DNA of 64,000 nucleotides, taken from positions 1 through 64,000 of the forward strand of contig NZ_JAGIBG010000003.1 of NCBI RefSeq assembly GCF_017744435.1, written 5' to 3'. This DNA comes from Pseudomonas sp. (GTDB taxonomy: Bacteria > Pseudomonadota > Gammaproteobacteria > Pseudomonadales > Pseudomonadaceae). Positions within the stretch are counted from its first letter, which is position 1. Each line of letters starts with the position of its first letter. The notes beneath the pieces are model-generated. The model searched no databases. It saw only the letters and a program-made list of their open reading frames with translations, and was not told the DNA's origin. Positions 49,812-60,006 of the stretch are shown here, piece by piece. The translations under genes and the position numbers were made by a program.

Positions 49812-50090
49812 ATGATCATCAGTTTTCGACACAAGGGACTGCGATTCTTCTACGAAACGGGTAACACCCGGGGTATTCAGGCCACTCACGCAAAACGCTT
49901 GAAGCGGCAGCTGCAGTTTCTCGACCGCGCCATCGTTGCGCAGGACTTGAGCCTGCCAGGCTGGCAACTGCATCCGCTCAAGGGCGAGCTTTCGGGTTTC
50001 TGGTCAGTGAGTGTTTCCGGTAACTGGAGGTTGATCTTTCGTTTCGTGGGTTCGGATGTCGAATTGGTCGATTACCTTGATTATCACTGA
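49812..50090 (+). CDS. higB: HigB-type toxin (RelE/ParE superfamily mRNA interferase)
   Basis: A 92-residue toxin of the HigB/RelE fold: IISFRHKGLRFFYETGNTRG at the start, a helical region THAKRLKRQLQFLDRA and the C-terminal sheet WSVSVSGNWRLIFRF with the conserved Arg and aromatic residues. HigB toxins cut mRNA in the ribosome. ATG 49812 was chosen to match family length; no strong Shine-Dalgarno is present. The antitoxin gene follows 15 bases later. Toxin-first order is typical of higBA. Confidence 0.9.
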   Translation: MIISFRHKGLRFFYETGNTRGIQATHAKRLKRQLQFLDRAIVAQDLSLPGWQLHPLKGELSGFWSVSVSGNWRLIFRFVGSDVELVDYLDYH

Positions 50091-50105
50091 ACAGGAGGGC
50101 TGATC

Positions 50106-50393
50106 ATGCCTTTGCACAATCCGCCGCATCCCGGCGAAACCTTGCGTGAGGATGTCTTGCCAGCGCTTGGCCTGACGGTTAAGGCCTTCGCAGCGCATCT
50201 GGGTTTTTCTCGAGAAGCGCTTTCGCGGGTACTGCATGGCCGCGCGGCCATGTCGCCAGACCTGGCACTGCGCCTGGAAATGGCAGGTATCAGCACTGCA
50301 CGGCTGTGGCTCGCCATTCAGGCCGACTATGACATCTGGCAGGCACGCCATCGCCATCAGCCCGTCATCGCCCGGTTATTTCAGGCGGCCTGA
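50106..50393 (+). CDS. higA: HigA-type antitoxin (XRE family)
   Basis: A 95-residue HTH protein with the HigA N-terminus PLHNPPHPGETLREDVLPAL, then GLTVKAFAAHLGFSREALSR as the HTH and MSPDLALRLEMAGIS. It neutralises HigB and represses its own operon through the palindromes at 49718-49775. GGAGG precedes the ATG. It is full length and intact. Confidence 0.92.
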   Translation: MPLHNPPHPGETLREDVLPALGLTVKAFAAHLGFSREALSRVLHGRAAMSPDLALRLEMAGISTARLWLAIQADYDIWQARHRHQPVIARLFQAA

Positions 50394-50452
50394 TTCAATC
50401 GGGTGAAAGTACCGGAGTAGACTAAGGCAACCCCATTCGGCAAGGAGCACGC

Positions 50453-50809
50453 ATGAGCGTTCGTGGTCACGATCGGCAGATCGACAACATCGAGTTCAAC
50501 GTCAGCGACATCGCACGGAGCAAGGCTTTCTATGGCAGCGTGTTCGGCTGGCGCTTCACCGACTACGGGCCGACCTACACCGAGTTCAGCGATGGTCGCT
50601 TGACCGGCGGTTTCACCACCGGCGAAGCGGTGCGGCCGGGCGGGCCGCTGGTGATCCTGTATGCGGACGACCTGGAGGCCACGCTACAGCGGGTCGAGGC
50701 GGCCGGGGCAAGCATCAGCCGGGCGACCTTTGCCTTTCCGGGTGGCCGCCGTTTTCACTTCATCGACCCGGACGGGTACGAGCTCGCTGTGTGGACGGCC
50801 CAAGCCTGA
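50453..50809 (+). CDS. VOC (glyoxalase/bleomycin-resistance fold) protein
   Basis: A 118-residue single-domain VOC protein: IDNIEFNVSDIARSKAFYGS, FGWRFTDYGPTYTEF, and the C-terminal GGRRFHFIDPDGYELAVW. The His in DNIEFNV position is replaced (Glu), which may weaken metal binding, while the C-terminal Glu is kept. AAGGAG precedes ATG 50453. Its stop overlaps the ATG of the RutR-like gene by one base, so the two are co-translated. The substrate is unknown; the link to a pyrimidine regulator may point to a reactive breakdown product. Confidence 0.85.
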   Translation: MSVRGHDRQIDNIEFNVSDIARSKAFYGSVFGWRFTDYGPTYTEFSDGRLTGGFTTGEAVRPGGPLVILYADDLEATLQRVEAAGASISRATFAFPGGRRFHFIDPDGYELAVWTAQA

Positions 50810-51429
50810 TGGCCAACCACAAGATCGAAATCCGCCGTCGCAATATCGAGAAAATCCTCGTCGCCGCAGAAAAGGTGTTCGCCGAAAAAGGCTATGGCGC
50901 CACCTCGATGGGTGACATCGCCGAACAGGCCGAGCTGCCGCGTTCCAACCTGCATTACTACTTCAGCACCAAGGACGAACTGTTCCGCGCGGTGCTGCAG
51001 GACCTGCTGGATGTGTGGAAGCAGGACGCGCTGTGCTTCGAGAATTTCGATGACCCGCGGGTGGTGCTGACCAGCTACATCCGCGCCAAGATGGGCCACT
51101 CACGATCACGGCCGCTGGGCTCGAAGATCTGGGCCGAGGAGATGCTGCATGGGGCGCCGGTGCTGGGGGTGAACCTCGCTGAGAGCCTGGTGCCTTGGGC
51201 GAAGCTCAAGGAAGACAAGATCCGTCGCTGGGTGACGGAGGGGCGCATCCTGCCGGTGGAGCCTTCGGCGCTGCTTTACATGATCTGGGCCTCGACCCAG
51301 CACTATGCCGACTTTGGTTATCAGGTGGCGTTGCTGAACGAAGGCGAGCCATTGTCGGACCTTGCGTTCGAAAGTGCGGTGCAGACGGTGACCTGCGTGA
51401 TCTTGCGCGGAATAGGCCTGGAGCCATGA
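50809..51429 (+). CDS. TetR-family regulator, RutR-like (pyrimidine catabolism)
   Basis: A 206-residue repressor with an N-terminal TetR HTH (ILVAAEKVFAEKGYGATSMG, then NLHYYFSTKDELFRAVLQDL) and a C-terminal RutR/YcdC-type ligand domain. WAEEMLHGAPVL and LYMIWASTQHYADFGYQV closely follow E. coli RutR, which senses uracil and thymine. ATG 50809 overlaps the VOC stop; a GTG at 50791 is also open. It converges on preA, and two similar palindromes in the hydA/transporter region are its likely targets. Confidence 0.88.
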   Translation: MANHKIEIRRRNIEKILVAAEKVFAEKGYGATSMGDIAEQAELPRSNLHYYFSTKDELFRAVLQDLLDVWKQDALCFENFDDPRVVLTSYIRAKMGHSRSRPLGSKIWAEEMLHGAPVLGVNLAESLVPWAKLKEDKIRRWVTEGRILPVEPSALLYMIWASTQHYADFGYQVALLNEGEPLSDLAFESAVQTVTCVILRGIGLEP

Positions 51430-51435
51430 GTGAAT

Positions 51436-51454
51436 GGGGCTGCAAAGCAGCCCC
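51436..51454. terminator. Hairpin between convergent rutR-like gene and preA
   Basis: GGGGCTGC-AAA-GCAGCCCC forms an 8-bp GC stem in the 40-base gap between the two convergent genes. Neither strand has a long U tract, so it is a weak or bidirectional terminator candidate. Confidence 0.5.
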
Positions 51455-51469
51455 ATCGATCTCCTGGCC

Positions 51470-52744
51470 TCAGCTGGCCTCGCGGTAGGGGTTGCGCGGA
51501 TCCTGGGTCCAGTTCAGGTAAGGCTTGCCGGTATCCTGCGCCACCATCTCGATGCAATTCTCCACCGGGCAGGTGATCTGGCATAGGTTGCAGCCCACGC
51601 ATTCGTCCTCGATCACGCTGTAAGCATGGGTCCCGTCTGCCTTCAAGGTGCTGGCAATCGCCTGGTGCGAGGTATCCTCACAGGCAATGTGGCAGCGCCC
51701 GCAACCGATGCACGCCTCCTGGTCGATCTGTGCCACCGACTTGTAGTTGATGTCCAGGTACTTCCAGTCGGTGGTGTGCCCCACGGCCTGGCCGCGGAAG
51801 GCCTCGAGGTTGCGGTGGCCGTGCTGGTCCATCCAGCGTGCCAGGCCATCTTTCATGTCTTCGACAATGCGGAAGCCATGCAGCATCGCCGCGGTGCACA
51901 CCTGCACCGCACCGCTGCCCAGGGCGATGAACTCGGCAGCATCGCGCCAGTTACCGATCCCGCCGATGCCGCAGATCGGCAGCCCACGGGTTTCCGGGTC
52001 GCGAGCGATTTCAGCAACCATGTTCAGTGCGATCGGCTTGACTGCCGAACCGCAGTAACCGCCGTGGGTGCTCTGGTCGCCGACGATGGGGTGGGCGACC
52101 ATGCGGTCCAGGTCGACGCTGGTGATCGAGTTGATGGTGTTGATCAGCGACACCGCATCCGCGCCACCGCGATGGGCTGCGCGGGCCGACTGGCGAATAT
52201 CGGTGATGTTCGGCGTGAGCTTGACGATCACCGGCAGCGAGCAGTGCAGCTTGCACCAGCGGGTGACCATCTCCACGTATTCCGGCACCTGGCCGACCGC
52301 CGCGCCCATGCCGCGCTCAGGCATGCCGTGGGGGCAGCCGAAGTTCAGCTCGATGCCATCGGCGCCGGTGGCTTCCACCAGCGGCAGGATGAACTTCCAC
52401 GACTCCTCCACGCACGGCACCATCAGCGACACGACCAGTGCGCGGTCGGGCCAGTCCTTCTTCACCTGGGTGATTTCCCGCAGGTTGATCTCCAGCGAAC
52501 GGTCAGTGATCAGCTCGATGTTGTTGATGCCCTGCACCTGGCGGTTGGGGCCGTAATGCGCGGAATAACGTGACGACACGTTGACCGCCGCCGGGTCCTC
52601 GCCCAGGGTCTTCCAGACCACGCCGCCCCAGCCGGCCTCGAAGGCACGGACCACGTTGTAGGCCTTGTCGGTCGGTGGCGCGGAGGCCAGCCAGAAGGGG
52701 TTGGGCGCCTTGATGCCGGCGAATTCGATGGACAGGTCGGCCAT
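51470..52744 (-). CDS. preA: NAD-dependent dihydropyrimidine dehydrogenase subunit PreA
   Basis: A 424-residue subunit. The FMN-binding DHOD-like barrel begins ADLSIEFAGIKAPNPFWLAS and includes ELNFGCPHGMPERGMGAAVG. Two [4Fe-4S] clusters near the C-terminus are in CIGCGRCHIACEDTSH and CVGCNLCQITCPVENCIEMV. It reduces uracil and thymine to the dihydro forms with electrons from PreT. Its ATG immediately follows the preT stop (TAAATG), so the two are co-translated. In P. putida the same gene is also called pydX. Confidence 0.95.
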   Translation of the reverse strand: MADLSIEFAGIKAPNPFWLASAPPTDKAYNVVRAFEAGWGGVVWKTLGEDPAAVNVSSRYSAHYGPNRQVQGINNIELITDRSLEINLREITQVKKDWPDRALVVSLMVPCVEESWKFILPLVEATGADGIELNFGCPHGMPERGMGAAVGQVPEYVEMVTRWCKLHCSLPVIVKLTPNITDIRQSARAAHRGGADAVSLINTINSITSVDLDRMVAHPIVGDQSTHGGYCGSAVKPIALNMVAEIARDPETRGLPICGIGGIGNWRDAAEFIALGSGAVQVCTAAMLHGFRIVEDMKDGLARWMDQHGHRNLEAFRGQAVGHTTDWKYLDINYKSVAQIDQEACIGCGRCHIACEDTSHQAIASTLKADGTHAYSVIEDECVGCNLCQITCPVENCIEMVAQDTGKPYLNWTQDPRNPYREAS

Positions 52745-54112
52745 TTACGCTGCCTCCACGTTGAGCATGAGTTGGGCATGGATGGCTTCGGCGGCCAGCT
52801 TGCCGTGTTGCACGGCCTGGACGGTGAGGTCCTGGCCCAGCGCGGTGCAGTCGCCGCCGGCGTACACGCCCGGGAGGCTGGTGCGCATGTGGTCGTCGAC
52901 GCGGATACGCTCGCCGTCACGCGCCAGTTGCGCGGCGACCGGGTCGCCGAGGCTGGCATCGTCGAAGCGTTGGCCGATGGCCTTGAAGATGGCGTCAGCG
53001 GCCAGCTCGTAGGTCTCACCGGTGTCACGCAGACGGCCGTCGGCCAGTTCGGTGCGCATGAAGCGCATGCCGCGCACACGGCCGTCGTCATCGAGCAGTA
53101 CGGCATCGGGGCGGGCCCAGGTGTGCAGGCGCACCTGGTTGGCCTTGGCGATGTCCTGCTCATGGCCGGTGGCGCCCATGTCGGCGTGGCCGCGGCGGTA
53201 CACCAGGTTGACGTCGCGGGCACCCAGGCGGCTCATCTGCACGGCCATGTCGATGGCTGTGTTGCCGGCGCCGATCACCAGGCAGCGGTCGGCCAGTGGC
53301 AGTTGCGTCAGGTCGTCGGCCTGGCGCAGTTCACGGATATACGCGGTAGCGGCGAGCAGGCCGGGGGCTTCTTCGTCTGGCAGGCCGAGTTGGCGCACAG
53401 CGTTCAGGCCCAGGCCGAGGAACACCGCGTCGAACTGGTCGCGTAGCTCGCCGAGGCTGAGGTTGGCGCCCAGGCGCTGGCCGTGACGGATCTCGATGCC
53501 ACCGATGCCAAGCAGGAATTCCACTTCGCGCTGGGCATAGTCGTCCACCAGCTTGTAGCGGGCGATGCCGTACTCGTTGAGGCCGCCGGCCTTGTCGCAG
53601 GCTTCGAACACCACCACGTCATGGCCGTGCATGGCCAGGCGATGGGCGCACGACAGCCCGGCGGGGCCGGCACCGACCACGGCGATGCGCTTGCCGGTAG
53701 CGGGCGAGCGCTTGAACGGGTGTTCGCTGAAATGGGCATTGTCCAGGGCGTAGCGTTGCAGCTGGCCAATCAGCACCGGCGCGCATTCCTGGGCATTGTT
53801 GCGCACGCAGGCTTGCTGGCAGAGGATTTCGGTAGGGCACACGCGGGCGCAGCTGCCGCCGAGGATATTGGCCGACAGGATGCGCTCGGCGGCGCCTTGC
53901 AGGTTCTCGTCGCTGATGCGGTGGATGAACGACGGGATGTCGATTTCACTCGGGCAGGCGTTCACGCAGGGGGCGTCGTAGCAGTACAGGCAGCGGGCGC
54001 TCTCGACGGCCGCCTGGCGGGCGGTGAGGGGTGGGGCCAGGTCGGTGAAGCGCTCGGCCAACTGGTCGCTGCCGGCGCGCGGGCGCGGCAGATGGTTCAG
54101 GGCATCGATCAC
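52745..54112 (-). CDS. preT: NAD-dependent dihydropyrimidine dehydrogenase subunit PreT
   Basis: A 455-residue flavoprotein subunit that takes electrons from NAD(P)H. Two N-terminal [4Fe-4S] clusters lie in CLYCYDAPCVNACP and CARVCPTEILCQQACVRN; FAD binds at VVGAGPAGLSCAHRLAMHGH and the nucleotide at CLVIGAGNTAIDMAVQMS. The best start is GTG 54112 (MIDALNHLPRPRA) with GAGAGG about 9 bases upstream; the frame to 54211 would add a non-conserved leader running into a REP. It pairs with PreA downstream. Also called pydA. Confidence 0.93.
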   Translation of the reverse strand: MIDALNHLPRPRAGSDQLAERFTDLAPPLTARQAAVESARCLYCYDAPCVNACPSEIDIPSFIHRISDENLQGAAERILSANILGGSCARVCPTEILCQQACVRNNAQECAPVLIGQLQRYALDNAHFSEHPFKRSPATGKRIAVVGAGPAGLSCAHRLAMHGHDVVVFEACDKAGGLNEYGIARYKLVDDYAQREVEFLLGIGGIEIRHGQRLGANLSLGELRDQFDAVFLGLGLNAVRQLGLPDEEAPGLLAATAYIRELRQADDLTQLPLADRCLVIGAGNTAIDMAVQMSRLGARDVNLVYRRGHADMGATGHEQDIAKANQVRLHTWARPDAVLLDDDGRVRGMRFMRTELADGRLRDTGETYELAADAIFKAIGQRFDDASLGDPVAAQLARDGERIRVDDHMRTSLPGVYAGGDCTALGQDLTVQAVQHGKLAAEAIHAQLMLNVEAA

Positions 54113-54171
54113 GGTTGTAGCCTCTCTTTTTTTTATGGATGCAGACGAGCGGAATCGCGTTGGATTCTGGG

Positions 54172-54238
54172 GGTGCTTTGCACCCCTTTCGCGACGCAAG
54201 GCCGCTCCCACAGGGGCTGCGCAGCAGCCCCGACGGCC
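54172..54238. repeat. Single REP element between hydA and preT
   Basis: One REP copy (CGCGACGCAAGGCCGCTCCCACAGG) flanked by two small hairpins, GGTG-CTTTG-CACC and GGGGCTGC-GCA-GCAGCCCC. It is the only unpaired REP in the window, in the 126-base gap inside the minus-strand hydA-preT-preA set. Confidence 0.85.
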
Positions 54239-55753
<1,515 letters not shown>

Positions 55754-55760
55754 TCAATCC

Positions 55761-55774
55761 TGTCAGACCTGACA
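55761..55774. promoter_or_regulatory. Candidate RutR-like operator near hydA
   Basis: TGTCAG-AC-CTGACA is a perfect 6-bp inverted repeat 83 bases upstream of the hydA start. Its size and 2-base spacer resemble the TGACCA-NN-TGGTCA site of E. coli RutR. A related copy lies at 55905. Confidence 0.6.
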
Positions 55775-55904
55775 AGAATCGAGGCTAGTTGCTGATTGGC
55801 ATTTGAGCAAGAAAATATTCCAGATGAAGCTTGTGGTCATTATGTTGCTGATAAATATGAATAACTCTGAAAAAAGTGAGGCGGGTGGTGCTTTCCATTC
55901 ATGC

Positions 55905-55918
55905 TGTCTGACTTGACA
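55905..55918. promoter_or_regulatory. Candidate RutR-like operator near the transporter
   Basis: TGTCTGACTTGACA differs from the site at 55761 at two positions and keeps the TGTC/GACA ends. It lies about 118 bases ahead of the NCS1 gene. TTGACA within it could also be a -35 element, so repressor binding would block polymerase. Confidence 0.55.
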
Positions 55919-56035
55919 GGATCAAAAAATAGGCAAGATTTTCTACGCGAATCCAGCAGTTTCCAGCGTGCGTTTACTCCGGCCATCGCATTAGCCCGAT
56001 GAGCATACAAATACAAGAAATCTGGAGAAGGCCCC

Positions 56036-57535
56036 ATGCAACAGAGCAGATCGGAAGTGATCGAGCAGGCAGGCCTGTTCGAGCTGTCCGCGGGCAGTGA
56101 CGTTCTCGACAGCCCGCGCTACAACCACGATATCGCACCGACCAAGGTGCACCAGCGCACCTGGAACAAGTGGCACATCACCGCGCTGTGGGTGGGCATG
56201 TCCATCTGCGTGCCCACCTACACCCTCGGCGGCGTGCTCACGGCCTACTTCGGCCTGAGCGTGGGCGAGGCGCTGCTGGCGATTCTGCTGGCCAACCTCA
56301 TCGTGCTGATCCCGCTGACCCTCAACGCCTTCCCCGGCACCAAGTACGGCATCCCGTTCCCGGTGCTGCTGCGCTCGTCGTTCGGCATCCTCGGCTCCAA
56401 CGTGCCGTGCCTGATCCGCGCGGTGGTGGCCTGTGGCTGGTTCGGCATCCAGACAATGTTTGGCGGCCTGGCCATCCACCTGTTCCTCGGCTCGATCTTC
56501 GACGGCTGGAAGGCGCTGGCCGGTACCGGCGAGGTGATCGGTTTCATGATCTTCTGGGCGCTGAACCTGTGGGTGGTGCTGCGCGGTGCCGAGTCGATCA
56601 AGTGGCTGGAGACCCTGTCAGCGCCGCTGCTGGTGGCGGTCGGCTTCGGCCTGCTGTTCTGGGCCTTGCCGCACATGTCGATGAGCGAACTGCTGGCCCA
56701 GCCGCCCAAGCGTCCGGAAGGGGCCAGCGTGGTCGGCTACTTCTGCGCCGGGCTAACGGCCATGGTCGGCTTCTGGGCCACGCTGTCGCTGAACATTCCC
56801 GACTTCAGCCGTTATGCGAAAAGCCAGAAGGACCAGATTCTCGGGCAGGTCTTCGGCCTGCCGCTGACCATGTTCCTGTTCGCCTCGTTGGGTGTGGTGA
56901 TGACCGCCGCTTCGGCGTCGCTGGTGGGTGAAACGGTGTCCGACCCGGTCAGCCTGATCGGCAAGATCCACAGCCCCGGCTGGGTGGCGCTGGCCATGGC
57001 GCTGATCGTGATCGCCACGCTGTCGACCAACACCGCCGCCAACATCGTCTCGCCGACCAACGACTTCCAGAACATCGCCCCGCGCCTGATCGGGCGCAGC
57101 CGCGCCGTGTGGCTGACCGGTTTCATCGGCCTGGCGCTGATGAGCCACGAACTGCTGAAGAAGCTCGGCTGGATCGTCTCCGACATCAGCCTGGAAAGCG
57201 TCTATTCCAACTGGTTGCTGGGCTACTCCAGCCTGCTCGGGCCGATCGCCGGGATCATGGTGGTGGACTATTTCCTGATCCGCCGCCAACGCCTGGACCT
57301 GGCCGGCCTGTACCGCGACGACGTGTACCCGGCGTGGAACTGGGCGGGTTTTGCCGCCTTCGCCTTGCCGGTGGCGCTGACGTTGCTGGCCATCGGCAAC
57401 AGCAGCTTCAGCTGGTTCTACGACTATGGCTGGTTCACCGGGTCGCTGCTGGGCGGGGCGCTGTACTACGCCCTGGGCGGCATGGCGGTGCGCGGGCCAG
57501 CGATCGCGCCAGCGCAAACCAATAAAAATGCCTGA
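56036..57535 (+). CDS. NCS1-family nucleobase:cation symporter
   Basis: A 499-residue integral inner-membrane transporter of the NCS1 (PRT/CodB/Mhp1) family with about 12 hydrophobic helices. Typical regions are NKWHITALWVGMSICVPTYT, TLNAFPGTKYGIPFPVLLRS, GWFGIQTMFGGLAIHL and ATLSTNTAANIVSPTNDFQN. Neighbouring genes point to uracil, thymine, dihydropyrimidine or hydantoin as substrate. GGAGAAGG precedes ATG 56036. The amidohydrolase gene follows 11 bases later, so they form an operon. The exact substrate cannot be told from sequence. Confidence 0.92.
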   Translation: MQQSRSEVIEQAGLFELSAGSDVLDSPRYNHDIAPTKVHQRTWNKWHITALWVGMSICVPTYTLGGVLTAYFGLSVGEALLAILLANLIVLIPLTLNAFPGTKYGIPFPVLLRSSFGILGSNVPCLIRAVVACGWFGIQTMFGGLAIHLFLGSIFDGWKALAGTGEVIGFMIFWALNLWVVLRGAESIKWLETLSAPLLVAVGFGLLFWALPHMSMSELLAQPPKRPEGASVVGYFCAGLTAMVGFWATLSLNIPDFSRYAKSQKDQILGQVFGLPLTMFLFASLGVVMTAASASLVGETVSDPVSLIGKIHSPGWVALAMALIVIATLSTNTAANIVSPTNDFQNIAPRLIGRSRAVWLTGFIGLALMSHELLKKLGWIVSDISLESVYSNWLLGYSSLLGPIAGIMVVDYFLIRRQRLDLAGLYRDDVYPAWNWAGFAAFALPVALTLLAIGNSSFSWFYDYGWFTGSLLGGALYYALGGMAVRGPAIAPAQTNKNA

Positions 57536-57546
57536 GGAGAAACACC

Positions 57547-58830
57547 ATGAGCCAATCCCAGCCTGTGCTGACATCCACCGAGCGCCACGTCGACAGCGCA
57601 CGCCTGTGGCAATCTCTGATGGACCTGGCCCGTCTCGGCGCCACGGCCAAGGGCGGCGTGTGCCGGCTGGCACTGACCGACCTCGACCGCCAGGCACGCG
57701 ACCTGTTCGTCCAATGGACCGAGGCCGCCGGTTGCAGCGTCAGCGTCGATGCGGTGGGCAACATCTTCGCCCGGCGCCCTGGGCGTAACCCCAAGCTGCC
57801 ACCGGTGATGACCGGCAGCCATATCGACACCCAGCCCACCGGCGGCAAGTTCGATGGCTGTTTCGGCGTGATGGCCGGGCTGGAAGTGCTGCGCACCCTC
57901 AACGACCTGGGCATCGAGACCGAGGCACCGCTGGAAGTGGTGGTGTGGACCAACGAAGAAGGCTCGCGCTTCGCGCCGTGCATGATGGGGTCGGGTGTGT
58001 TCGCCGGCAAGTTCACCCTGGAAGAAACCCTGGCCAAGCACGATGCCCAGGGCGTTTCGGTAGGCGAGGCACTGAACGCCATCGGCTATGCCGGCCAGCG
58101 CCCGGTGCTCGGCCACCCGGTCGGTGCCTACTTCGAAGCGCATATCGAACAGGGGCCGATCCTCGAAGACCAGGCCAAGACCATCGGCGTGGTGCTCGGC
58201 GCCTTGGGGCAGAAGTGGTTCGACCTGACCCTGCGCGGCGTCGAAGCCCACGCCGGCCCGACCCCGATGCACCTGCGCAAGGACGCCCTGGTGGGCGCTG
58301 CGGCCGTGGTCGAAGCCGTCAACCGCACCGCCCACGCCCATCAGCCACACGCCTGTGGCACGGTCGGTTGCCTGCAGGCCTACCCCGGTTCGCGCAACGT
58401 TATCCCCGGTGAGGTGCGCATGACCCTGGATTTCCGTCACCTGGAGGGTGATCAGCTGGACGCGATGATCGCCGAAGTGCGTGCGGTGATCGAGGCGACC
58501 TGTGCCAAGCACGGCTTGAGCCATGAACTGGTGCCTACGGCGGACTTCCCGGCGTTGTACTTCGACCGCGGCTGCGTCGATGCCGTACGCCAGTCGGCCC
58601 AGGCCCTGGGACTACCACACATGGACATCGTCAGCGGGGCAGGGCATGACGCGATCTTCCTCGCCGAGCTGGGGCCGGCGGGGATGATCTTCGTGCCTTG
58701 CGAGAATGGCATCAGCCATAACGAGATCGAAAACGCTACGCCCGAGGACCTGGCGGCAGGTTGCGCGGTGTTGCTGCGGGCCATGCTGGCGGCGTCGGAG
58801 GCGATCGCCCGCGGGCGCCTGGCAGCATAG
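57547..58830 (+). CDS. N-carbamoyl-beta-alanine amidohydrolase (beta-ureidopropionase, M20-like)
   Basis: A 427-residue Zn-dependent amidase of the hydantoinase/carbamoylase family. Metal and substrate residues lie in GSHIDTQPTGGKFDGCFGV, WTNEEGSRFAPCMMGSGVF, EAHIEQGPILED, GVEAHAGPTPMHLRKDAL and, near the end, SGAGHDAIFLAELG and ENGISHNEIE. It hydrolyses N-carbamoyl-beta-alanine, the product of HydA, to beta-alanine, CO2 and ammonia. It completes the reductive pathway together with PreAT and HydA. AGGAG precedes ATG 57547. A REP pair follows the stop. Confidence 0.93.
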   Translation: MSQSQPVLTSTERHVDSARLWQSLMDLARLGATAKGGVCRLALTDLDRQARDLFVQWTEAAGCSVSVDAVGNIFARRPGRNPKLPPVMTGSHIDTQPTGGKFDGCFGVMAGLEVLRTLNDLGIETEAPLEVVVWTNEEGSRFAPCMMGSGVFAGKFTLEETLAKHDAQGVSVGEALNAIGYAGQRPVLGHPVGAYFEAHIEQGPILEDQAKTIGVVLGALGQKWFDLTLRGVEAHAGPTPMHLRKDALVGAAAVVEAVNRTAHAHQPHACGTVGCLQAYPGSRNVIPGEVRMTLDFRHLEGDQLDAMIAEVRAVIEATCAKHGLSHELVPTADFPALYFDRGCVDAVRQSAQALGLPHMDIVSGAGHDAIFLAELGPAGMIFVPCENGISHNEIENATPEDLAAGCAVLLRAMLAASEAIARGRLAA

Positions 58831-58841
58831 CAACGCACTGA

Positions 58842-58963
58842 AAGGGGCCGCTTTGCGGCCCATTCGCGGGCCCGCCCGCTCCCACAGTGACCGCACATGC
58901 TTCAAGGCTTGCGCTAAACCTGTGGGAGCGGGCGTGCCCGCGAATGGGCTGCAAGGCAGCCCC
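58842..58963. repeat. REP pair after the amidohydrolase gene
   Basis: Inverted REP cores (CGCGGGCCCGCCCGCTCCCACAG and CTGTGGGAGCGGGCGTGCCCGCG) flanked by GGGGCCGCTTTGCGGCCC-type small hairpins on each side. It fills the gap between the convergent amidohydrolase and RNase Z genes. Confidence 0.9.
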
Positions 58964-58970
58964 GGCGATC

Positions 58971-59933
58971 TCAAGCCTGAACGGCGACCAGGCACCCATC
59001 ACGGTCGATATGGTAACGCTGCAGGTCCTGAGCCAAAGTCAGGTGCCCGGAGTAATGGGCCTGCGCTTCATCCCGCACATCATCAATGCACGGGCTGCGT
59101 TTTGGGTCCCCCTGGTACCGCGCACTGAAATGCGTCAGCACCAGATTGCGCACCCCCGCCGTTTCAGCGAACTGCGCCACTGCCGCCGCCGTACTATGCC
59201 CGAACGTATTGCCACTGCGCTCGACAATGGGCTGGGTATAGGTCGCCTCATGCACCAGCACATCCGCGTTCCTTGCGACCTCGGCGAGCAATGCCGGGTT
59301 GTCGTTGTCGCCACACACGATCACCCGCCGCGGTGGCCGCGAGGCTTTCAGGTAGTCACGCGGCTCGAGCCGTTGCCCGTCATGCTCGACCACCAGCCCC
59401 TTGGCCAGGTCACCCCACAACGGCCCGCGCGGGATCCCTTCGGCCTCCAGCCGCTGAATGTCCAGGCGTGGTTCAGGGTTCAGTTCGGTGAACACGAAGC
59501 CAACGCTCGGCACCCGGTGCGACAGCTGCACGGTGCTGACCTGGATGTGCTCGCTCTGCCACTGCCCCAGGCCCTCGACCGGCAACAGGCGCAGTTCGAA
59601 CGGCAGGTAGGTTTCACTGGCAACCAGGCTCAAACGCACCCAGTCCTGCAGGGCGGCGGGCAGGATCAGGTCGAGCGGTTCGCTGCGCCCGCCCATCCCG
59701 GCGCTGGCCAGCAGCCCGGGCAGGCCGAAGCAATGGTCGCCATGCACATGGGTGATGAAGATGCCGCGCAGGTCGCGCACCGAGAGCGAACTGTGCAGCA
59801 ATTGGTGCTGGGTGCCTTCACCGCAATCGACCAGGTACCAGTGCTTGCCGCTGGCTTCGATGACGGCGGTGGCGCTGACGTTGCGGGCTTTTGTAGGCAC
59901 CCCTGAGGAGGTGCCTAGAAACTGCAGGTCCAC
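58971..59933 (-). CDS. rnz: Ribonuclease Z
   Basis: A 320-residue metallo-beta-lactamase-fold endonuclease that trims tRNA 3' ends. Metal motifs: [13 protein letters not shown] (HxHxDH), the early segment [20 protein letters not shown] with the Asp nearby, [13 protein letters not shown] and LTHFSARY. The start is a GTG at 59933, giving [10 protein letters not shown] immediately after it as in other RNase Z proteins; an ATG alternative is not available. Complete and apparently functional. Confidence 0.93.
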   Translation of the reverse strand: MDLQFLGTSSGVPTKARNVSATAVIEASGKHWYLVDCGEGTQHQLLHSSLSVRDLRGIFITHVHGDHCFGLPGLLASAGMGGRSEPLDLILPAALQDWVRLSLVASETYLPFELRLLPVEGLGQWQSEHIQVSTVQLSHRVPSVGFVFTELNPEPRLDIQRLEAEGIPRGPLWGDLAKGLVVEHDGQRLEPRDYLKASRPPRRVIVCGDNDNPALLAEVARNADVLVHEATYTQPIVERSGNTFGHSTAAAVAQFAETAGVRNLVLTHFSARYQGDPKRSPCIDDVRDEAQAHYSGHLTLAQDLQRYHIDRDGCLVAVQA

Positions 59934-60006
59934 TTCAGGTCCCCCGGCGGCGAACTAACTTGATTTGCAATGAGCGCTTGTAGCTGAACATGGCTGCTGA
60001 TGATCC

